Assembly: GCF_009932335.1 (NCBI RefSeq)
Contig: NZ_BLJF01000003.1
Span: 930,001 to 994,000, forward strand
Length of the DNA: 64,000 nt
Reading direction: 5' to 3'
Source of the DNA: Pseudomonas asiatica
GTDB lineage: Bacteria; Pseudomonadota; Gammaproteobacteria; Pseudomonadales; Pseudomonadaceae
Shown here: one piece after another, positions 1 through 7,741 of the stretch
Layout of the letters: every line of letters starts with the position of its first letter
Position numbering within the stretch: position 1 is the first letter of the stretch
Program-made: the position numbers and the translations under genes
Notes under the pieces: generated by a model
Told to the model about the DNA's origin: nothing
Seen by the model: only the letters and a program-made list of their open reading frames with translations
The model's database searches: none

Positions 1-627
1 CTTCTCGTCGGCGATGCCGTTGCGCTGGGCGTTGTCGCGCGAAGCCTCGATGGCCTGTACGTCGATGTCGGTACCGACCGCCTCACGGGCGCCCAGCAGC
101 AACGCGGCGATGGCCAGAATGCCGGAGCCGCAGCCGAAGTCCAGCACCTGGGTGCCTTCGAGCTGCTGGCCGTCGAGCCATTCCAGGCACAGTGCGGTGG
201 TGGGGTGGGTACCGGTGCCGAACGCCAGGCCGGGGTCGAGCAGCAGGTTCACCGCGTCCTGTTCCGGGGCCTCGTGCCAGCTTGGCACGATCCACAGGCG
301 GCGGCCGAAGCGCATCGGCTGGAAGTTGTCCATCCAGCTGCGTTCCCAGTCCTGGTCCTCGATCACCTCGGCCTGGTGCTCGGGCAGTTCGGCAGCGGTC
401 AGCAGGCGCAGGTGGGCGAATACCTGCTCAGGATCGGCATCGGCCTCGAACAGGGCCAGCAGGTGGGTGTGCGACCACAGCGGAGTGGTGTTGAGGTCTG
501 GCTCGAAGATCGGTTGATCCTCGGCATCCATGAACGTGACCGAGACGGCACCCACTTCGAGCAGGGCATCTTCGTAGGTTTCGGCTTGTTCCGGGCTGAT
601 GGCCAGGCGTACTTGCAGCCAGGGCAT
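1..627 (-). CDS. prmA: Ribosomal protein L11 methyltransferase PrmA (C-terminus beyond left edge)
   Basis: PrmA trimethylates ribosomal protein L11 using S-adenosylmethionine. The 209 codons present start [11 protein letters not shown] and include the N-terminal substrate-recognition domain, then the start of the Rossmann methyltransferase fold with the SAM-binding motif [15 protein letters not shown] at about residues 160-175. The family is about 290 residues long, so roughly a quarter is missing off the left edge. The ATG at 625-627 matches the usual PrmA N-terminus. The gene reads out of the window. A REP pair lies behind its start. Identification is firm from the overall sequence; only the partial status limits it. 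Confidence 0.95.
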   Translation of the reverse strand, partial: MPWLQVRLAISPEQAETYEDALLEVGAVSVTFMDAEDQPIFEPDLNTTPLWSHTHLLALFEADADPEQVFAHLRLLTAAELPEHQAEVIEDQDWERSWMDNFQPMRFGRRLWIVPSWHEAPEQDAVNLLLDPGLAFGTGTHPTTALCLEWLDGQQLEGTQVLDFGCGSGILAIAALLLGAREAVGTDIDVQAIEASRDNAQRNGIADEK

Positions 628-732
628 GGCGGGCACCTTTGGTAAATCGACAGGGGCAGCCCTAGGCTGCGCGAAGGCTGGCAGTTTACGCGAGTGCGGG
701 GGATTTGTGGATCTGGGCTGCTGTGCAGCCCG

Positions 733-798
733 TTCGCAGCACAAGGCTGCTCCTACAAGAGATCACATACCCCTGTAGGAGCAGCCTTGTGCTGCGAA
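733..798. repeat. REP inverted pair
   Basis: Two copies of the P. putida-type REP (ttcgcagcacaaggctgctc at the left, its reverse complement at the right) face each other across about 17 bases, between prmA and the MaoC-like gene. The pair can fold into a cruciform or RNA hairpin. Confidence 0.85.
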
Positions 799-825
799 TA
801 GGGCGCGAAGCGCCCCCGGAATGCG

Positions 826-1281
826 TCAGACAAAACAGAGGGAAAGCGACTCAGCTATATAAGCAGGCTTCTCTTCTCCCTCGATCTCCAGCGTGGCAAT
901 CGCCTTTAGCAGCCATTGCCCTGGTCTCTTTTCCGTCACTTCGGCCAGGTCCACCTTCAGCCGTACCTGGCTGTCGACCTTGACCGGCTGGATGAACCGC
1001 ACGCTGTCCAGCCCATAGTTCACCACCATCTTCAGCCCTTCCGGCAGAATCAGGATGTCCTCGATCAGCTTGGGAATCAGCGACAATGTCAGGAAACCGT
1101 GGGCGATGGTGCTGCCGAACGGGGTTTTTGCCGCCTTTTCCGGGTCAACATGGATGAACTGGAAATCGCCCGTGGCTTCGGCGAACAGGTTGATGCGTTG
1201 CTGGTCGATCTTCAGCCAGGCCGAGCGGCCCAGTTCCTTACCAACGTACTGCGAAAGCTCTGTAACCGGTACATGGGGCAT
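826..1281 (-). CDS. MaoC-like dehydratase / (R)-specific enoyl-CoA hydratase family protein
   Basis: This 151-residue protein has the single hot-dog fold of MaoC-type enoyl-CoA hydratases. The hydratase-2 signature is visible as FAEATGDFQFIHVDPEKAAKTPFG (residues about 34-57; it contains the catalytic Asp and His), followed by IAHGFLTLSL. Such enzymes hydrate trans-2-enoyl-CoA, and relatives such as PhaJ feed beta-oxidation intermediates to polyhydroxyalkanoate synthesis. The exact substrate cannot be read from sequence. It is a single-gene unit, divergent from the CidA/LrgA-like gene. Confidence 0.85.
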   Translation of the reverse strand: MPHVPVTELSQYVGKELGRSAWLKIDQQRINLFAEATGDFQFIHVDPEKAAKTPFGSTIAHGFLTLSLIPKLIEDILILPEGLKMVVNYGLDSVRFIQPVKVDSQVRLKVDLAEVTEKRPGQWLLKAIATLEIEGEEKPAYIAESLSLCFV

Positions 1282-1392
1282 CGCGAACTCTCCGGGTTGT
1301 CAGTTGGTACGAAAGTGCAAGATCAGCACGGCGAACCGTTTCAGTCAAGTTGCACGTTTTTCGACGAATATCGGTATATGACGGCACATGCT

Positions 1393-1398
1393 TATAAT
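1393..1398 (+). promoter_or_regulatory. Possible -10 element upstream of the cidA/lrgA-like gene
   Basis: A perfect TATAAT stands about 27 bases before the preferred start codon at 1425. I see no good -35 at standard spacing, so this is a tentative sigma-70 promoter. Confidence 0.35.
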
Positions 1399-1424
1399 GG
1401 CGGCCATGCCCGAGGGAGATGCTT

Positions 1425-1787
1425 ATGCTGTTGCGTGGTTTGACCTGGCTGGTGCTGTTCCAGCTGCTGGGGACGGCAATCAACCATCTGTTGGTGCCGT
1501 TTCTGCCGGGGCCGATCATCGGCCTGTTGCTGCTTTTGTTCTTCCTCATGGCCCGTGGTGAGGTGGGCAAGCCGCTGAACGAGGCCGCCAGCAGCCTTCT
1601 GCGTTACCTGCCGCTGTTGCTGGTGCCGCCAGCGGTGGGGGTGATGGTGTATGCCAGGGATATCGCCGCCGACTTCTGGGCCATTGCCGGTGCCTTGCTG
1701 ATCTCCTGCCTGGTGACCCTGGTTTTCGTCGGCGTGTTGATGCAAAAGCTCATCCACCGTCAGGGCCGGAGCGAGGAGCAGCCATGA
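1425..1787 (+). CDS. CidA/LrgA family protein
   Basis: This small integral membrane protein (120 residues from this start) has four hydrophobic segments and the family motif PFLPGPIIGLLLLLFFL near residues 26-42. CidA/LrgA proteins are holin-like and act with CidB/LrgB partners in murein hydrolase export, or in pyruvate and overflow-metabolite transport in some bacteria. An ATG at 1419 would add two residues, but the AGGGAG at 1413-1418 is correctly spaced only for 1425. The stop overlaps the start of the next gene by 4 bases (ATGA), so the pair is translationally coupled. Confidence 0.85.
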   Translation: MLLRGLTWLVLFQLLGTAINHLLVPFLPGPIIGLLLLLFFLMARGEVGKPLNEAASSLLRYLPLLLVPPAVGVMVYARDIAADFWAIAGALLISCLVTLVFVGVLMQKLIHRQGRSEEQP

Positions 1788-2500
1788 TGCTCGACTGGCA
1801 AGGCGCACTGGATGCGGTCGTTCATCATCCCTTGTTCGGTATCGGCATCACGCTTGGGGCCTACCAGGTGGTGCTGGCGGCCTACGAGAAGACCCGCTGG
1901 ATCTTCCTGCAGCCGGTACTGGTCTCGATGCTGCTGGTGATCGGCGTGTTGCTGGTGTGTGGCATCGACTACAGCGAATATCGCAAGAGCACCGAAATCA
2001 TGAACATCCTGCTGGGGCCTGCCACCGTAGCCCTGGCTGTGCCGCTCTACCTCAACCTGCGGCGTATCCGACAGCTGTTCTGGCCCACATTTACTACGCT
2101 GGTAGTCGGAGGCCTGTTCGCCACGCTGTGCTGCCTGTTGCTGGGCTGGTGGTTCGGTGCCGAGCACATGATCCTGATGACCATGGCGCCGAAGTCGGTC
2201 ACTTCGCCGATCGCCATGCTGGTGGCTGAGCAGATTGGCGGCGTGGCTGCCCTGGCGGCGGTGTTCGTGCTGATTACCGGGGTTATCGGGGCAATCTTCG
2301 GTCCGGCGCTGCTGAGCCGTTTTGGCGTGCATAGCCCCGAGGCCCGTGGCATGTCTTTGGGCGTGACCGCGCATGCAGTGGGCACTTCGGTGGCCCTGCA
2401 GGAAAGTGACGAATGCGGCGCCTTTGCCGCGCTGGCGATGAGCCTGATGGGGGTGGCCACGGCGGTGTTCCTGCCGCTGGCGGTCAGCCTGGTGGCTTGA
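1784..2500 (+). CDS. CidB/LrgB family membrane protein
   Basis: This 238-residue polytopic membrane protein is the LrgB/CidB partner of the preceding gene. The family hallmarks MAPKSVTSPIAMLVAEQIGG (about residues 132-151) and GVTAHAVGTSVALQ (about 192-205) are present. It probably forms a complex with the CidA/LrgA-like protein in the inner membrane. The two genes overlap by 4 bases. The physiological role in Pseudomonas (cell lysis, biofilm or metabolite transport) cannot be decided from sequence. Confidence 0.9.
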   Translation: MMLDWQGALDAVVHHPLFGIGITLGAYQVVLAAYEKTRWIFLQPVLVSMLLVIGVLLVCGIDYSEYRKSTEIMNILLGPATVALAVPLYLNLRRIRQLFWPTFTTLVVGGLFATLCCLLLGWWFGAEHMILMTMAPKSVTSPIAMLVAEQIGGVAALAAVFVLITGVIGAIFGPALLSRFGVHSPEARGMSLGVTAHAVGTSVALQESDECGAFAALAMSLMGVATAVFLPLAVSLVA

Positions 2501-2509
2501 GGACTTGTG

Positions 2510-3100
2510 ATGACGCTACCGCTGTTTCCTCTCAATACCGTGCTGTTTCCTGGTTGTTTCCTCGATTTGCAGATATTCGAGGCACGCTATCTGGACATGA
2601 TCGGGCGCTGCATGAAGCGGGGCGAAGGTTTTGGTGTGGTGTGCATCCTCGAAGGCGAGCAGGTCGGCAAGGCGCCGCCGGTGGTCGCCTCGATCGGCTG
2701 CGAGGCGGTGATCCGTGACTTCGTGCAGCAGGATAACGGCTTGCTGGGTATCCGCGTCGAAGGCGTGCGGCGCTTCAACCTGGAAAGCACCGAGGTGCAG
2801 AAGGACCAGTTGCTGGTGGGGCAGGTGCAATGGCTGCCGGAGCAGGCGGACAGCCCGTTGCTGGAGGCGGACGAAGACCTGCTGGCGTTGCTGGTGGCCC
2901 TGGGTGAACACCCGATGGTCGAAGCCCTGGACATGCCGCGGCCTGTGGACGGGCGCCAGACGTTGGCCAACCAGTTGGCGTACCTGCTGCCGTTCATGGA
3001 AGAGGACAAGCTGGATTTGCTGAGCCTCGACTCGCCGCAGGAGCGGTTGGGGGAGATCCAGAAGCTGCTGGAGCGGATTCAGGGTGAATTGTTTGCCTGA
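2510..3100 (+). CDS. LON peptidase substrate-binding domain-containing protein
   Basis: The 196-residue protein begins MTLPLFPLNTVLFPGCFLDL and continues LQIFEARYLDMI, the classic N-terminal domain of Lon protease, but it has no AAA+ or Ser-Lys protease domain. Stand-alone members of this family (PF02190) have no firmly assigned activity and are thought to bind unfolded or specific proteins. A GTG at 2507 is in frame, but GAGG at 2499-2502 fits the ATG at 2510. It follows the lrgB-like gene by 9 bases and may share its transcript. Confidence 0.85.
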   Translation: MTLPLFPLNTVLFPGCFLDLQIFEARYLDMIGRCMKRGEGFGVVCILEGEQVGKAPPVVASIGCEAVIRDFVQQDNGLLGIRVEGVRRFNLESTEVQKDQLLVGQVQWLPEQADSPLLEADEDLLALLVALGEHPMVEALDMPRPVDGRQTLANQLAYLLPFMEEDKLDLLSLDSPQERLGEIQKLLERIQGELFA

Positions 3101-3119
3101 TACTGCTGTGTTGCCAGTG

Positions 3120-3200
3120 CCGGCCTCTTCGCAGCACAAGGCTGCTCCTACAGGCTGACGAGAGCCCCGTAGGAGCAGCCTTGTGCTGCGAAGAGGCCGG
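3120..3200. repeat. REP inverted pair between convergent genes
   Basis: Two inverted REP copies (about 31 bases each, nearly perfect complements) lie between the stops of the convergent Lon-domain and DedA-PAP2 genes. In RNA they form a long hairpin and could act as a bidirectional terminator or stabiliser. Confidence 0.85.
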
Positions 3201-3211
3201 TAAACGCGACA

Positions 3212-4528
3212 TCAATATTGATACCGCAGCAAAGCCTGCGGCAGCGCATGCATGGCAAAGAACGCCAGCAACGCGACACACGCCGGCAACACCAGCCACC
3301 AAACCCGCAGCGGCAAGGCCGGGAGCGTCTGGTGACGCTGCGCCAGTGCCAGGCTGAGCGCGCACACGCAGCACGCCAGCAATGCCCCGGCGAGGATGTC
3401 GGTCGGCCAGTGCGCCCCGAGGTACACCCGTGACAGGGCAATCGCCAGCGCCGGAATGCAGCCCAGCATCACCCAGGTGAGGCGCATCCGCGGCGGCTGA
3501 CCGCGACCGGCCAGCACTGCCATTACCAGGAAGAACGCAAACGACGCCGAACTGTGCCCACTGGGCATGCTGTAGCTGGTCAGCGGGTCGCTCAGCACTT
3601 CCGGGCGGGCCCGGGCGAACAGCCACTTCAGCGTGCCGTTGGCAAACGCCGTACCCATCAGTGCGCCCGCAGCGAACATGGCATGCCGCCACTGCCGGGC
3701 AAGCAGCAGCAGGCCCGTCAGCAGCCCGCCGAGGAATAACTGGGTGCGGAAATCGCCCAGCCGGGTCACCAGCACCACGGCGCCATCGATGGCCTGGCTG
3801 CGGTGCTCCTGCACCAGTGTCATCACGCCCTGGTCGAACTCGTGCAGGTAGGGCCAGCCGAGGAAGACCCCGGTCAAGGCCAGGAAACTCATGCCTGCGA
3901 TCAGCCGGGTGCCGTGGCGTTGATCACGAATGCTGGTGTTCAGGCTCAGCCCGATGATGACTGCCAGGGTGCCGGCGATGATCCCGGCATCCAGCCAGAA
4001 GCCTTCCGGCAAGGGCAGGCGCATGGCTGCGCCGGTAGCCCAGCCGGGCAGCAGGTAGGCCACTGCCCAGCCGGCACCGGCCACCAGGCTGACGGCGATG
4101 AAGCGCGGCAGCGGCATGTCGAACATGCCGGCGACCATTGGCAGCATAGGCCGCAGCGGCCCGATGAAGCGCCCTACCAGCAGGCTGGCGATGCCGTAGC
4201 GCTGGAAGTAGGCCTCGGCGCTGCCGATCCATTCCGGATGGTGGCGCAGCAGGGGCAGCCTGCGAATGTTCTGGTGGAAGTACTTGCCCACCGTGTACGA
4301 CAACGCATCGCCCACCAGGCCACCGAGAAAGCCCAGCAGCAGCGTTTCGCCCAGGCTGAAGGCGCCGCTGCCGGCCAGTACCGCGACCGCGAACAGCAGC
4401 ACGGTGCCTGGCACGATGATGCCGGCAATGGCCAGGCACTCGATGCAGGCCACCAGGAATATCGCCAGGCCAAGCCACTGCGGGTTGGCGCTGAGCCAGC
4501 CAGTCAGGCTGTCGAGCCATTGGCCCAT
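3212..4528 (-). CDS. DedA family / PAP2 phosphatase fusion membrane protein
   Basis: A two-domain membrane protein of 438 residues. Residues about 1-200 are a DedA/VTT-type membrane domain (IVPGTVLLFAVAVLAGSG; GRFIGPLRPMLPMVAG). Residues about 225-438 are a PAP2 lipid phosphatase with all three signature motifs: KWLFARARP, SMPSGHSSASF and SRVYLGAHWPTD. The combination suggests coupled translocation and dephosphorylation of a polyprenyl or phospholipid phosphate at the inner membrane; this is inferred from the domains. It lies three bases after the mpg stop codon and was probably co-transcribed with intact mpg. Confidence 0.88.
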   Translation of the reverse strand: MGQWLDSLTGWLSANPQWLGLAIFLVACIECLAIAGIIVPGTVLLFAVAVLAGSGAFSLGETLLLGFLGGLVGDALSYTVGKYFHQNIRRLPLLRHHPEWIGSAEAYFQRYGIASLLVGRFIGPLRPMLPMVAGMFDMPLPRFIAVSLVAGAGWAVAYLLPGWATGAAMRLPLPEGFWLDAGIIAGTLAVIIGLSLNTSIRDQRHGTRLIAGMSFLALTGVFLGWPYLHEFDQGVMTLVQEHRSQAIDGAVVLVTRLGDFRTQLFLGGLLTGLLLLARQWRHAMFAAGALMGTAFANGTLKWLFARARPEVLSDPLTSYSMPSGHSSASFAFFLVMAVLAGRGQPPRMRLTWVMLGCIPALAIALSRVYLGAHWPTDILAGALLACCVCALSLALAQRHQTLPALPLRVWWLVLPACVALLAFFAMHALPQALLRYQY

Positions 4529-4531
4529 GGT

Positions 4532-4930
4532 TCAGCTTCCTTGTTCCAGAATGAAGAAGTCGCGGCCTTCGACTTGGCCGCGACGTAACGGGTTCCGCGT
4601 GCAGAAACGGGCGTACTCAGCATCGACGAAACGGTAGGGCAGGTGCTCGTCGCGGCCATGCGGGATGCCCAGGCGGGCGGCCTGGATCACCCGTGGCACG
4701 ATGTTGCCGCAATCCTCCACGTACAGGCGCTCGGCGTCAAAACGCTGGGCGTCCCAGTGCGGCACCTTCAGGCCCAGGGCCCGGCACAGCAAGGTCTGCC
4801 CCGCACACAGGCGCTCGGGCGGGCGGAGGTTGCCGCTGGCATCGGGGTTGTTCAGTTGCATCTGTGCCAGGCTGTTCGGCCCCGAGCGGGCGTCCTGCCA
4901 AGGATAGGCCGACTTGATCAAGTCGTCCAT
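4532..4930 (-). pseudogene. mpg: mpg 3' fragment: C-terminal part of DNA-3-methyladenine glycosylase, cut by the integrated element
   Basis: The protein from the shared core onward reads IKSAYPWQDARSGPNSLAQM, then RPPERLCAGQTLLCRALGL and GIPHGRDEHLPYRFVD. This is the C-terminal half of the AAG/Mpg family that excises 3-methyladenine and other alkylated bases. The genuine gene continues at 13415-13126 on the same strand. Only the 387 bases from 4918 to 4532 belong to mpg. The ATG at 4930 that opens this ORF, and the first codons to the core, come from the element end. The product would lack the catalytic Glu and is not expected to be active. Confidence 0.9.
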
Positions 4931-4942
4931 ATTTTACCTGTA
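4911..4942. other. Left attachment site of the element with 8-bp core
   Basis: The core GACTTGAT (4911-4918) continues into the element as CAAGTC, giving the perfect 14-bp palindrome GACTTGATCAAGTC. A further conserved arm, TACCTGTA, ends at 4942. The outer arm matches the inverted sequence at the other end of the element, as expected of half of a serine-integrase attP. Confidence 0.8.
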
Positions 4943-5384
4943 GGAATCGTCTGCATTCGCCGCCATTTTACTCAAGGTCGATTTTTGTGGTTGAACTTGT
5001 TCAAGCATGAAAATTGAGCACATATAAAATTTTATATAAAAGCACCGATTAAGGTCGAACGCTAATTTTTAAATTTTGACAATTACTATCCAACCTTAAA
5101 TATATTTTCAATTTGCTATTGACACGATATTTAGTTGATTTTAAGCCATTTATTGACTGCCCTCAAAACTTAAAACTCAAAAAAAGTTCATAAAAAAAGA
5201 AAATAACGTCGAACTTAATTTTCAATGAACTAACGGAATCGGACAAAATACGCTACGTTTTTATTATCGGTATTGTTATACACGAAAGAAATTTCAAGCT
5301 CTAAAAAGGGCTATTTTATGAATTTTAATTTTTAGAAAAATTACTAGCCTTGATGACTTTTGAAGCACCAAATTCTTTTGAGGC

Positions 5385-5402
5385 TCGGGGACATATCCCC
5401 GA
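5385..5402. repeat. Perfect hairpin TCGGGGA-cata-TCCCCGA
   Basis: Seven-base GC-rich arms around a 4-base loop, conspicuous in AT-rich surroundings. No T run follows, so it is not a typical terminator. Candidate nick site or origin hairpin for one of the element's HUH enzymes. Confidence 0.55.
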
Positions 5403-5469
5403 ACCAAAGAACAGTTATAAAATTGACTTTCAGGAATGTTACTAAACATCGACGCCATGGTTTTAATTA

Positions 5470-5484
5470 GCGAACAAAGTTCGC
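5470..5484. repeat. Perfect hairpin GCGAAC-aaa-GTTCGC
   Basis: Six-base arms and a 3-base loop, about 70 bases from the previous hairpin and upstream of the first element gene. Function unknown. Confidence 0.5.
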
Positions 5485-5492
5485 AATACCCA

Positions 5493-5518
5493 GATGCTTT
5501 TGACTTTGATGCTTTTGA
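5493..5518 (+). repeat. Direct repeat GATGCTTTTGA x2, period 15
   Basis: Exact 11-base copies at 5493-5503 and 5508-5518, just ahead of a promoter-like sequence. Possible binding sites for a regulator or replication protein. Confidence 0.45.
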
Positions 5519-5542
5519 ATATTACTTATAGTTACATGCGAT

Positions 5543-5570
5543 TTGATTTTTTATAAAAAAATGCTATATT
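5543..5570 (+). promoter_or_regulatory. Promoter-like sequence before the first small element gene
   Basis: TTGATT (5543-5548) and TATATT (5565-5570) are separated by 16 bases, close to sigma-70 consensus, and stand about 30 bases before the ATG at 5599. Confidence 0.45.
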
Positions 5571-5598
5571 GATAGCAAGGCAATATATATATAACAAT

Positions 5599-5883
5599 AT
5601 GAGAAGAAAAGCAGTAATTGACAGATTGATAAATGAAAAAGAGAGATTGATGCAGGATAATCCACAACTGAAATTTTACGAAAGACAAAAAGGTTTGCTT
5701 TTTAATGTGAAGCCGCAAGATATTGATACTGCGGGATATTGGAGATTAAATAATAGAAAAGTAAAGGCTAATGCCAAGCCTATTGCTTATGTTGTTAGTG
5801 GAAGGGGTGGAACACGAAACGGAACGAAATTTTTAACGCATTTCGTTGCTGCATATCACATAACCCAAACAGAAATAATTTAA
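5599..5883 (+). CDS. Small hypothetical protein of the element
   Basis: A basic protein of 94 residues (starting MRRKAVIDRLINEKERLMQD) that I do not recognise. It is rich in Lys, Arg and Asn with a helical N-terminus and has no membrane segment. A TTG-initiated form starting at 5569 is possible, but the ATG at 5599 is preferred. No strong Shine-Dalgarno is visible. A clear intrinsic terminator follows immediately, so it is probably a monocistronic unit. AT-rich codon use sets it apart from the chromosome. It could be a DNA-binding accessory factor, but nothing in the sequence proves this. Confidence 0.5.
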   Translation: MRRKAVIDRLINEKERLMQDNPQLKFYERQKGLLFNVKPQDIDTAGYWRLNNRKVKANAKPIAYVVSGRGGTRNGTKFLTHFVAAYHITQTEII

Positions 5884-5885
5884 AC

Positions 5886-5912
5886 AAACCAGCAAAATGC
5901 TGGTTTTTTTTT
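5886..5912 (+). terminator. Intrinsic terminator after the small element gene
   Basis: Arms AAACCAGCA and TGCTGGTTT around an AAA loop (5886-5906), followed by an uninterrupted T run to 5912. Typical Rho-independent terminator. Confidence 0.85.
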
Positions 5913-6023
5913 GCTTTTGATTTTGATTTTGCTCTCCTTGGATAACTCTTAAATAAGTGTCGCAAGCTGATTTTATGGGATAATTTAACTATTTTGCTTC
6001 TTGAAAATATAAGCTGCATTAAA

Positions 6024-6063
6024 TATATACTTCTATTGACAAGATTTTGTCCTGTGGTAAATG
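6024..6063 (+). promoter_or_regulatory. Promoter-like block before the replication genes
   Basis: The block TATATACTTCTATTGACA (6024-6041) includes a perfect -35 TTGACA (6036-6041), with a weak -10 (TAAATG) 16 bases on. The same block recurs at 8011-8028 with one mismatch. Confidence 0.5.
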
Positions 6064-6090
6064 TATATATATGAAACCACATTTTAAACT

Positions 6091-6480
6091 ATGATATTTA
6101 TTCCGCATCGCATAACACTTGAAAATCTCACTGCTAAATTATTCTTTGCAGAATGCGAGGCACAGTATGTTTATGAGCGAGCTATCGAAAAGAAACTGAC
6201 TTCGAAGGAATATTATCAAAACAAGTTAAACAATTCATCAGAAAGAAACCATAAAGCATTAGTCAAAGAAATACGAAATCTTGAGCAAAAAAAGACTTGG
6301 GTTGCAAATTGCGAAGAATATAAATGTTGGAAGATACAGCATAAATATGCTCTCGATGGCGATTTGAACGAAATCGTCAAAATATCACGTTTGTTTTCAA
6401 GAGAATTCAAGAAAATCTCATTATTAAGAAAAGAAATCTCAAAAATGACGAGTGCGGCGAAAACGTGCTCTCACATATAA
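6091..6480 (+). CDS. Probable N-terminal segment of the element's replication protein (separate frame)
   Basis: A 129-residue charged, helical protein (starting MIFIPHRITLENLTAKLFFA) that overlaps the next ORF by 16 bases in a different frame. The downstream frame is open from 6345, and its sequence just before its GTG start (NDECGENVLSHINHN) looks like protein. The two ORFs are therefore probably one gene broken by a single missing base near the A runs at 6413-6445, giving a combined protein of about 440 residues. Alternatively they are two translationally coupled genes. On its own this segment has no recognised motif. Confidence 0.5.
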   Translation: MIFIPHRITLENLTAKLFFAECEAQYVYERAIEKKLTSKEYYQNKLNNSSERNHKALVKEIRNLEQKKTWVANCEEYKCWKIQHKYALDGDLNEIVKISRLFSREFKKISLLRKEISKMTSAAKTCSHI

Positions 6481-7415
6481 ATCATAACTGGAATATTGGC
6501 TACAACATCAAAATTAAAGATATCAAAGGGTCAACTATAAAAGACAAGCTAATCAATATTACTGATGAGAAAAAGCTCAAATCACAAATAAAAAGGATAC
6601 AAAAGCAACGAAGCGAACTTTCAAAGATGCACTCAGGTTTAATTGGTTCGGGTCAAGCATATGAGATTTGTAGTGATGAAGTTGTTCGCAATAGAGAAAC
6701 TGACGAACAAAAACAATATGAATACATATTGAGCAAATACGTTGTCTATGCAAACAACAAGAAAATCCCGCTATCAAAAGTAGCAAGCACTGAAAAACAA
6801 AGATTTGCTGAGATATATATTCAAGTTATGTCATTAGACGCATACGCAAAGAGACTTGACTACAAGCCTCTTTTCATAACTTTTACCGCTCCGGCAAGGT
6901 TTCACCCAATGCCGTCAAAAGGCGTTAGTTCTTGGGATGGTTCAACGCCAAAAGAAAGCAATGACTATTTAAAAGGTTTGTGGAATGCTTTTAGAAAAGA
7001 CATCCATAGACATAAGATTGAGATGAATGGTTTCTGGGCTGTCGAGCCACACAAAGACCAATGTTTTCACAAGCACGCTTTAATGTATGTAAACAAAAAG
7101 CATTTTGACGAATTAGTCATATTGATTAACAAACATTTTAGGCATTCTGAAAATGCCGTTAGAATTGAAGAAATTGACACAAAGAAAAGCAAGGCAACAT
7201 CATACGTGATGAAATATCTAACTAAGTCATTCAATATGGATTTCGAGTTGAAGGGCGGCGTTCTAAATATAGATAAGTTGGAAATTTCAAATCACAAAAA
7301 AGTTAGAGCTGTTCAAGCTTTGTGGGGTGTGCGTAGATATGCAATGTTCGGCGTTAAAAACACGCTTTCATTATGGAGAGAATTAAAAAGAAACCATTTT
7401 TTAAAGGTAAAATGA
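6465..7415 (+). CDS. Phage GPA-like HUH replication initiation endonuclease
   Basis: This 316-residue segment resembles the phage replication gene A family (PF05840), HUH endonucleases that nick one strand to start rolling-circle replication. Visible marks are PLFITFTAPARFHPMP (the conserved 'T-P-R-H' strand), WDGSTPKESNDYL, WAVEPHKDQCFHKHALMYV containing the metal-binding His pair, and SYVMKYLTKS with two Tyr spaced as in the YxxKY catalytic motif. The GTG at 6465 opens the frame as drawn, but the true N-terminus probably lies in the preceding ORF in another frame. It implies that the excised circle can replicate. Element-like AT-rich codon use. Confidence 0.75.
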   Translation: MLSHINHNWNIGYNIKIKDIKGSTIKDKLINITDEKKLKSQIKRIQKQRSELSKMHSGLIGSGQAYEICSDEVVRNRETDEQKQYEYILSKYVVYANNKKIPLSKVASTEKQRFAEIYIQVMSLDAYAKRLDYKPLFITFTAPARFHPMPSKGVSSWDGSTPKESNDYLKGLWNAFRKDIHRHKIEMNGFWAVEPHKDQCFHKHALMYVNKKHFDELVILINKHFRHSENAVRIEEIDTKKSKATSYVMKYLTKSFNMDFELKGGVLNIDKLEISNHKKVRAVQALWGVRRYAMFGVKNTLSLWRELKRNHFLKVK

Positions 7416-7434
7416 AAACCTTGATAAAGCATTC

Positions 7435-7671
7435 ATGTTTATTGAGAAAAACGACTTTATTGGCTTCTCGATGTTTGTTAATGGAAAGCTAAAAATAATG
7501 AGGGTCTTCAATGAAATACAAATCATGAAAGATGATTTGCTGGGCGATGTATTTGGAAAAAGTCTAGCAGGTAAATACATAATTGATTTGGTGACTGATG
7601 AAGTAATTGATATCAAATCAACTTGCAAGATAGTAGATGTTTCATTGTTTGATACTGCAGCCGGAAAATAA
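7435..7671 (+). CDS. Small hypothetical protein of the element
   Basis: An unrecognised 78-residue protein (MFIEKNDFIGFSMFVNGKLK) with alternating hydrophobic and charged residues suggesting a small beta-rich domain. It starts 19 bases after the replication gene, so it is likely in the same transcript. No membrane segment, signal peptide or catalytic motif is visible, and no convincing ribosome-binding site precedes the ATG. Confidence 0.4.
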   Translation: MFIEKNDFIGFSMFVNGKLKIMRVFNEIQIMKDDLLGDVFGKSLAGKYIIDLVTDEVIDIKSTCKIVDVSLFDTAAGK

Positions 7672-7672
7672 A

Positions 7673-7714
7673 TATATATTTATCTATTGATTATTTATAA
7701 TCGCATGTTACATT
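7673..7714 (+). promoter_or_regulatory. Promoter-like block resembling those at 6024 and 8011
   Basis: TATATATTTATCTATTGATT (-35-like TTGATT at 7687-7692) with TACATT 16 bases on. Shares the TATCTATTGA core with the other blocks and precedes the gene at 7742. Confidence 0.4.
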
Positions 7715-7741
7715 GTAACTAACAAACTGGAGAACAACAAT

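Larger units (their letters stand above)
4943..5568. other. Non-coding AT-rich region of the element, possible origin or control region
   Basis: About 620 bases without a convincing gene. They contain two perfect short hairpins (5385-5402 and 5470-5484), a direct repeat (5493-5503 and 5508-5518), two copies of GTCGAAC (near 5053 and 5209) and a CTATTGACA block at 5116-5124 like those before other genes of the element. Its position just inside the left end, ahead of the plus-strand genes, suits an origin or regulatory region; this is inference. Confidence 0.5.

Noticed and set aside
4532-4930. A separate 132-residue gene with its own ATG
   Set aside because: Everything from the core onward is the C-terminal half of Mpg, and the ATG comes from the element end, so this is a gene fragment.
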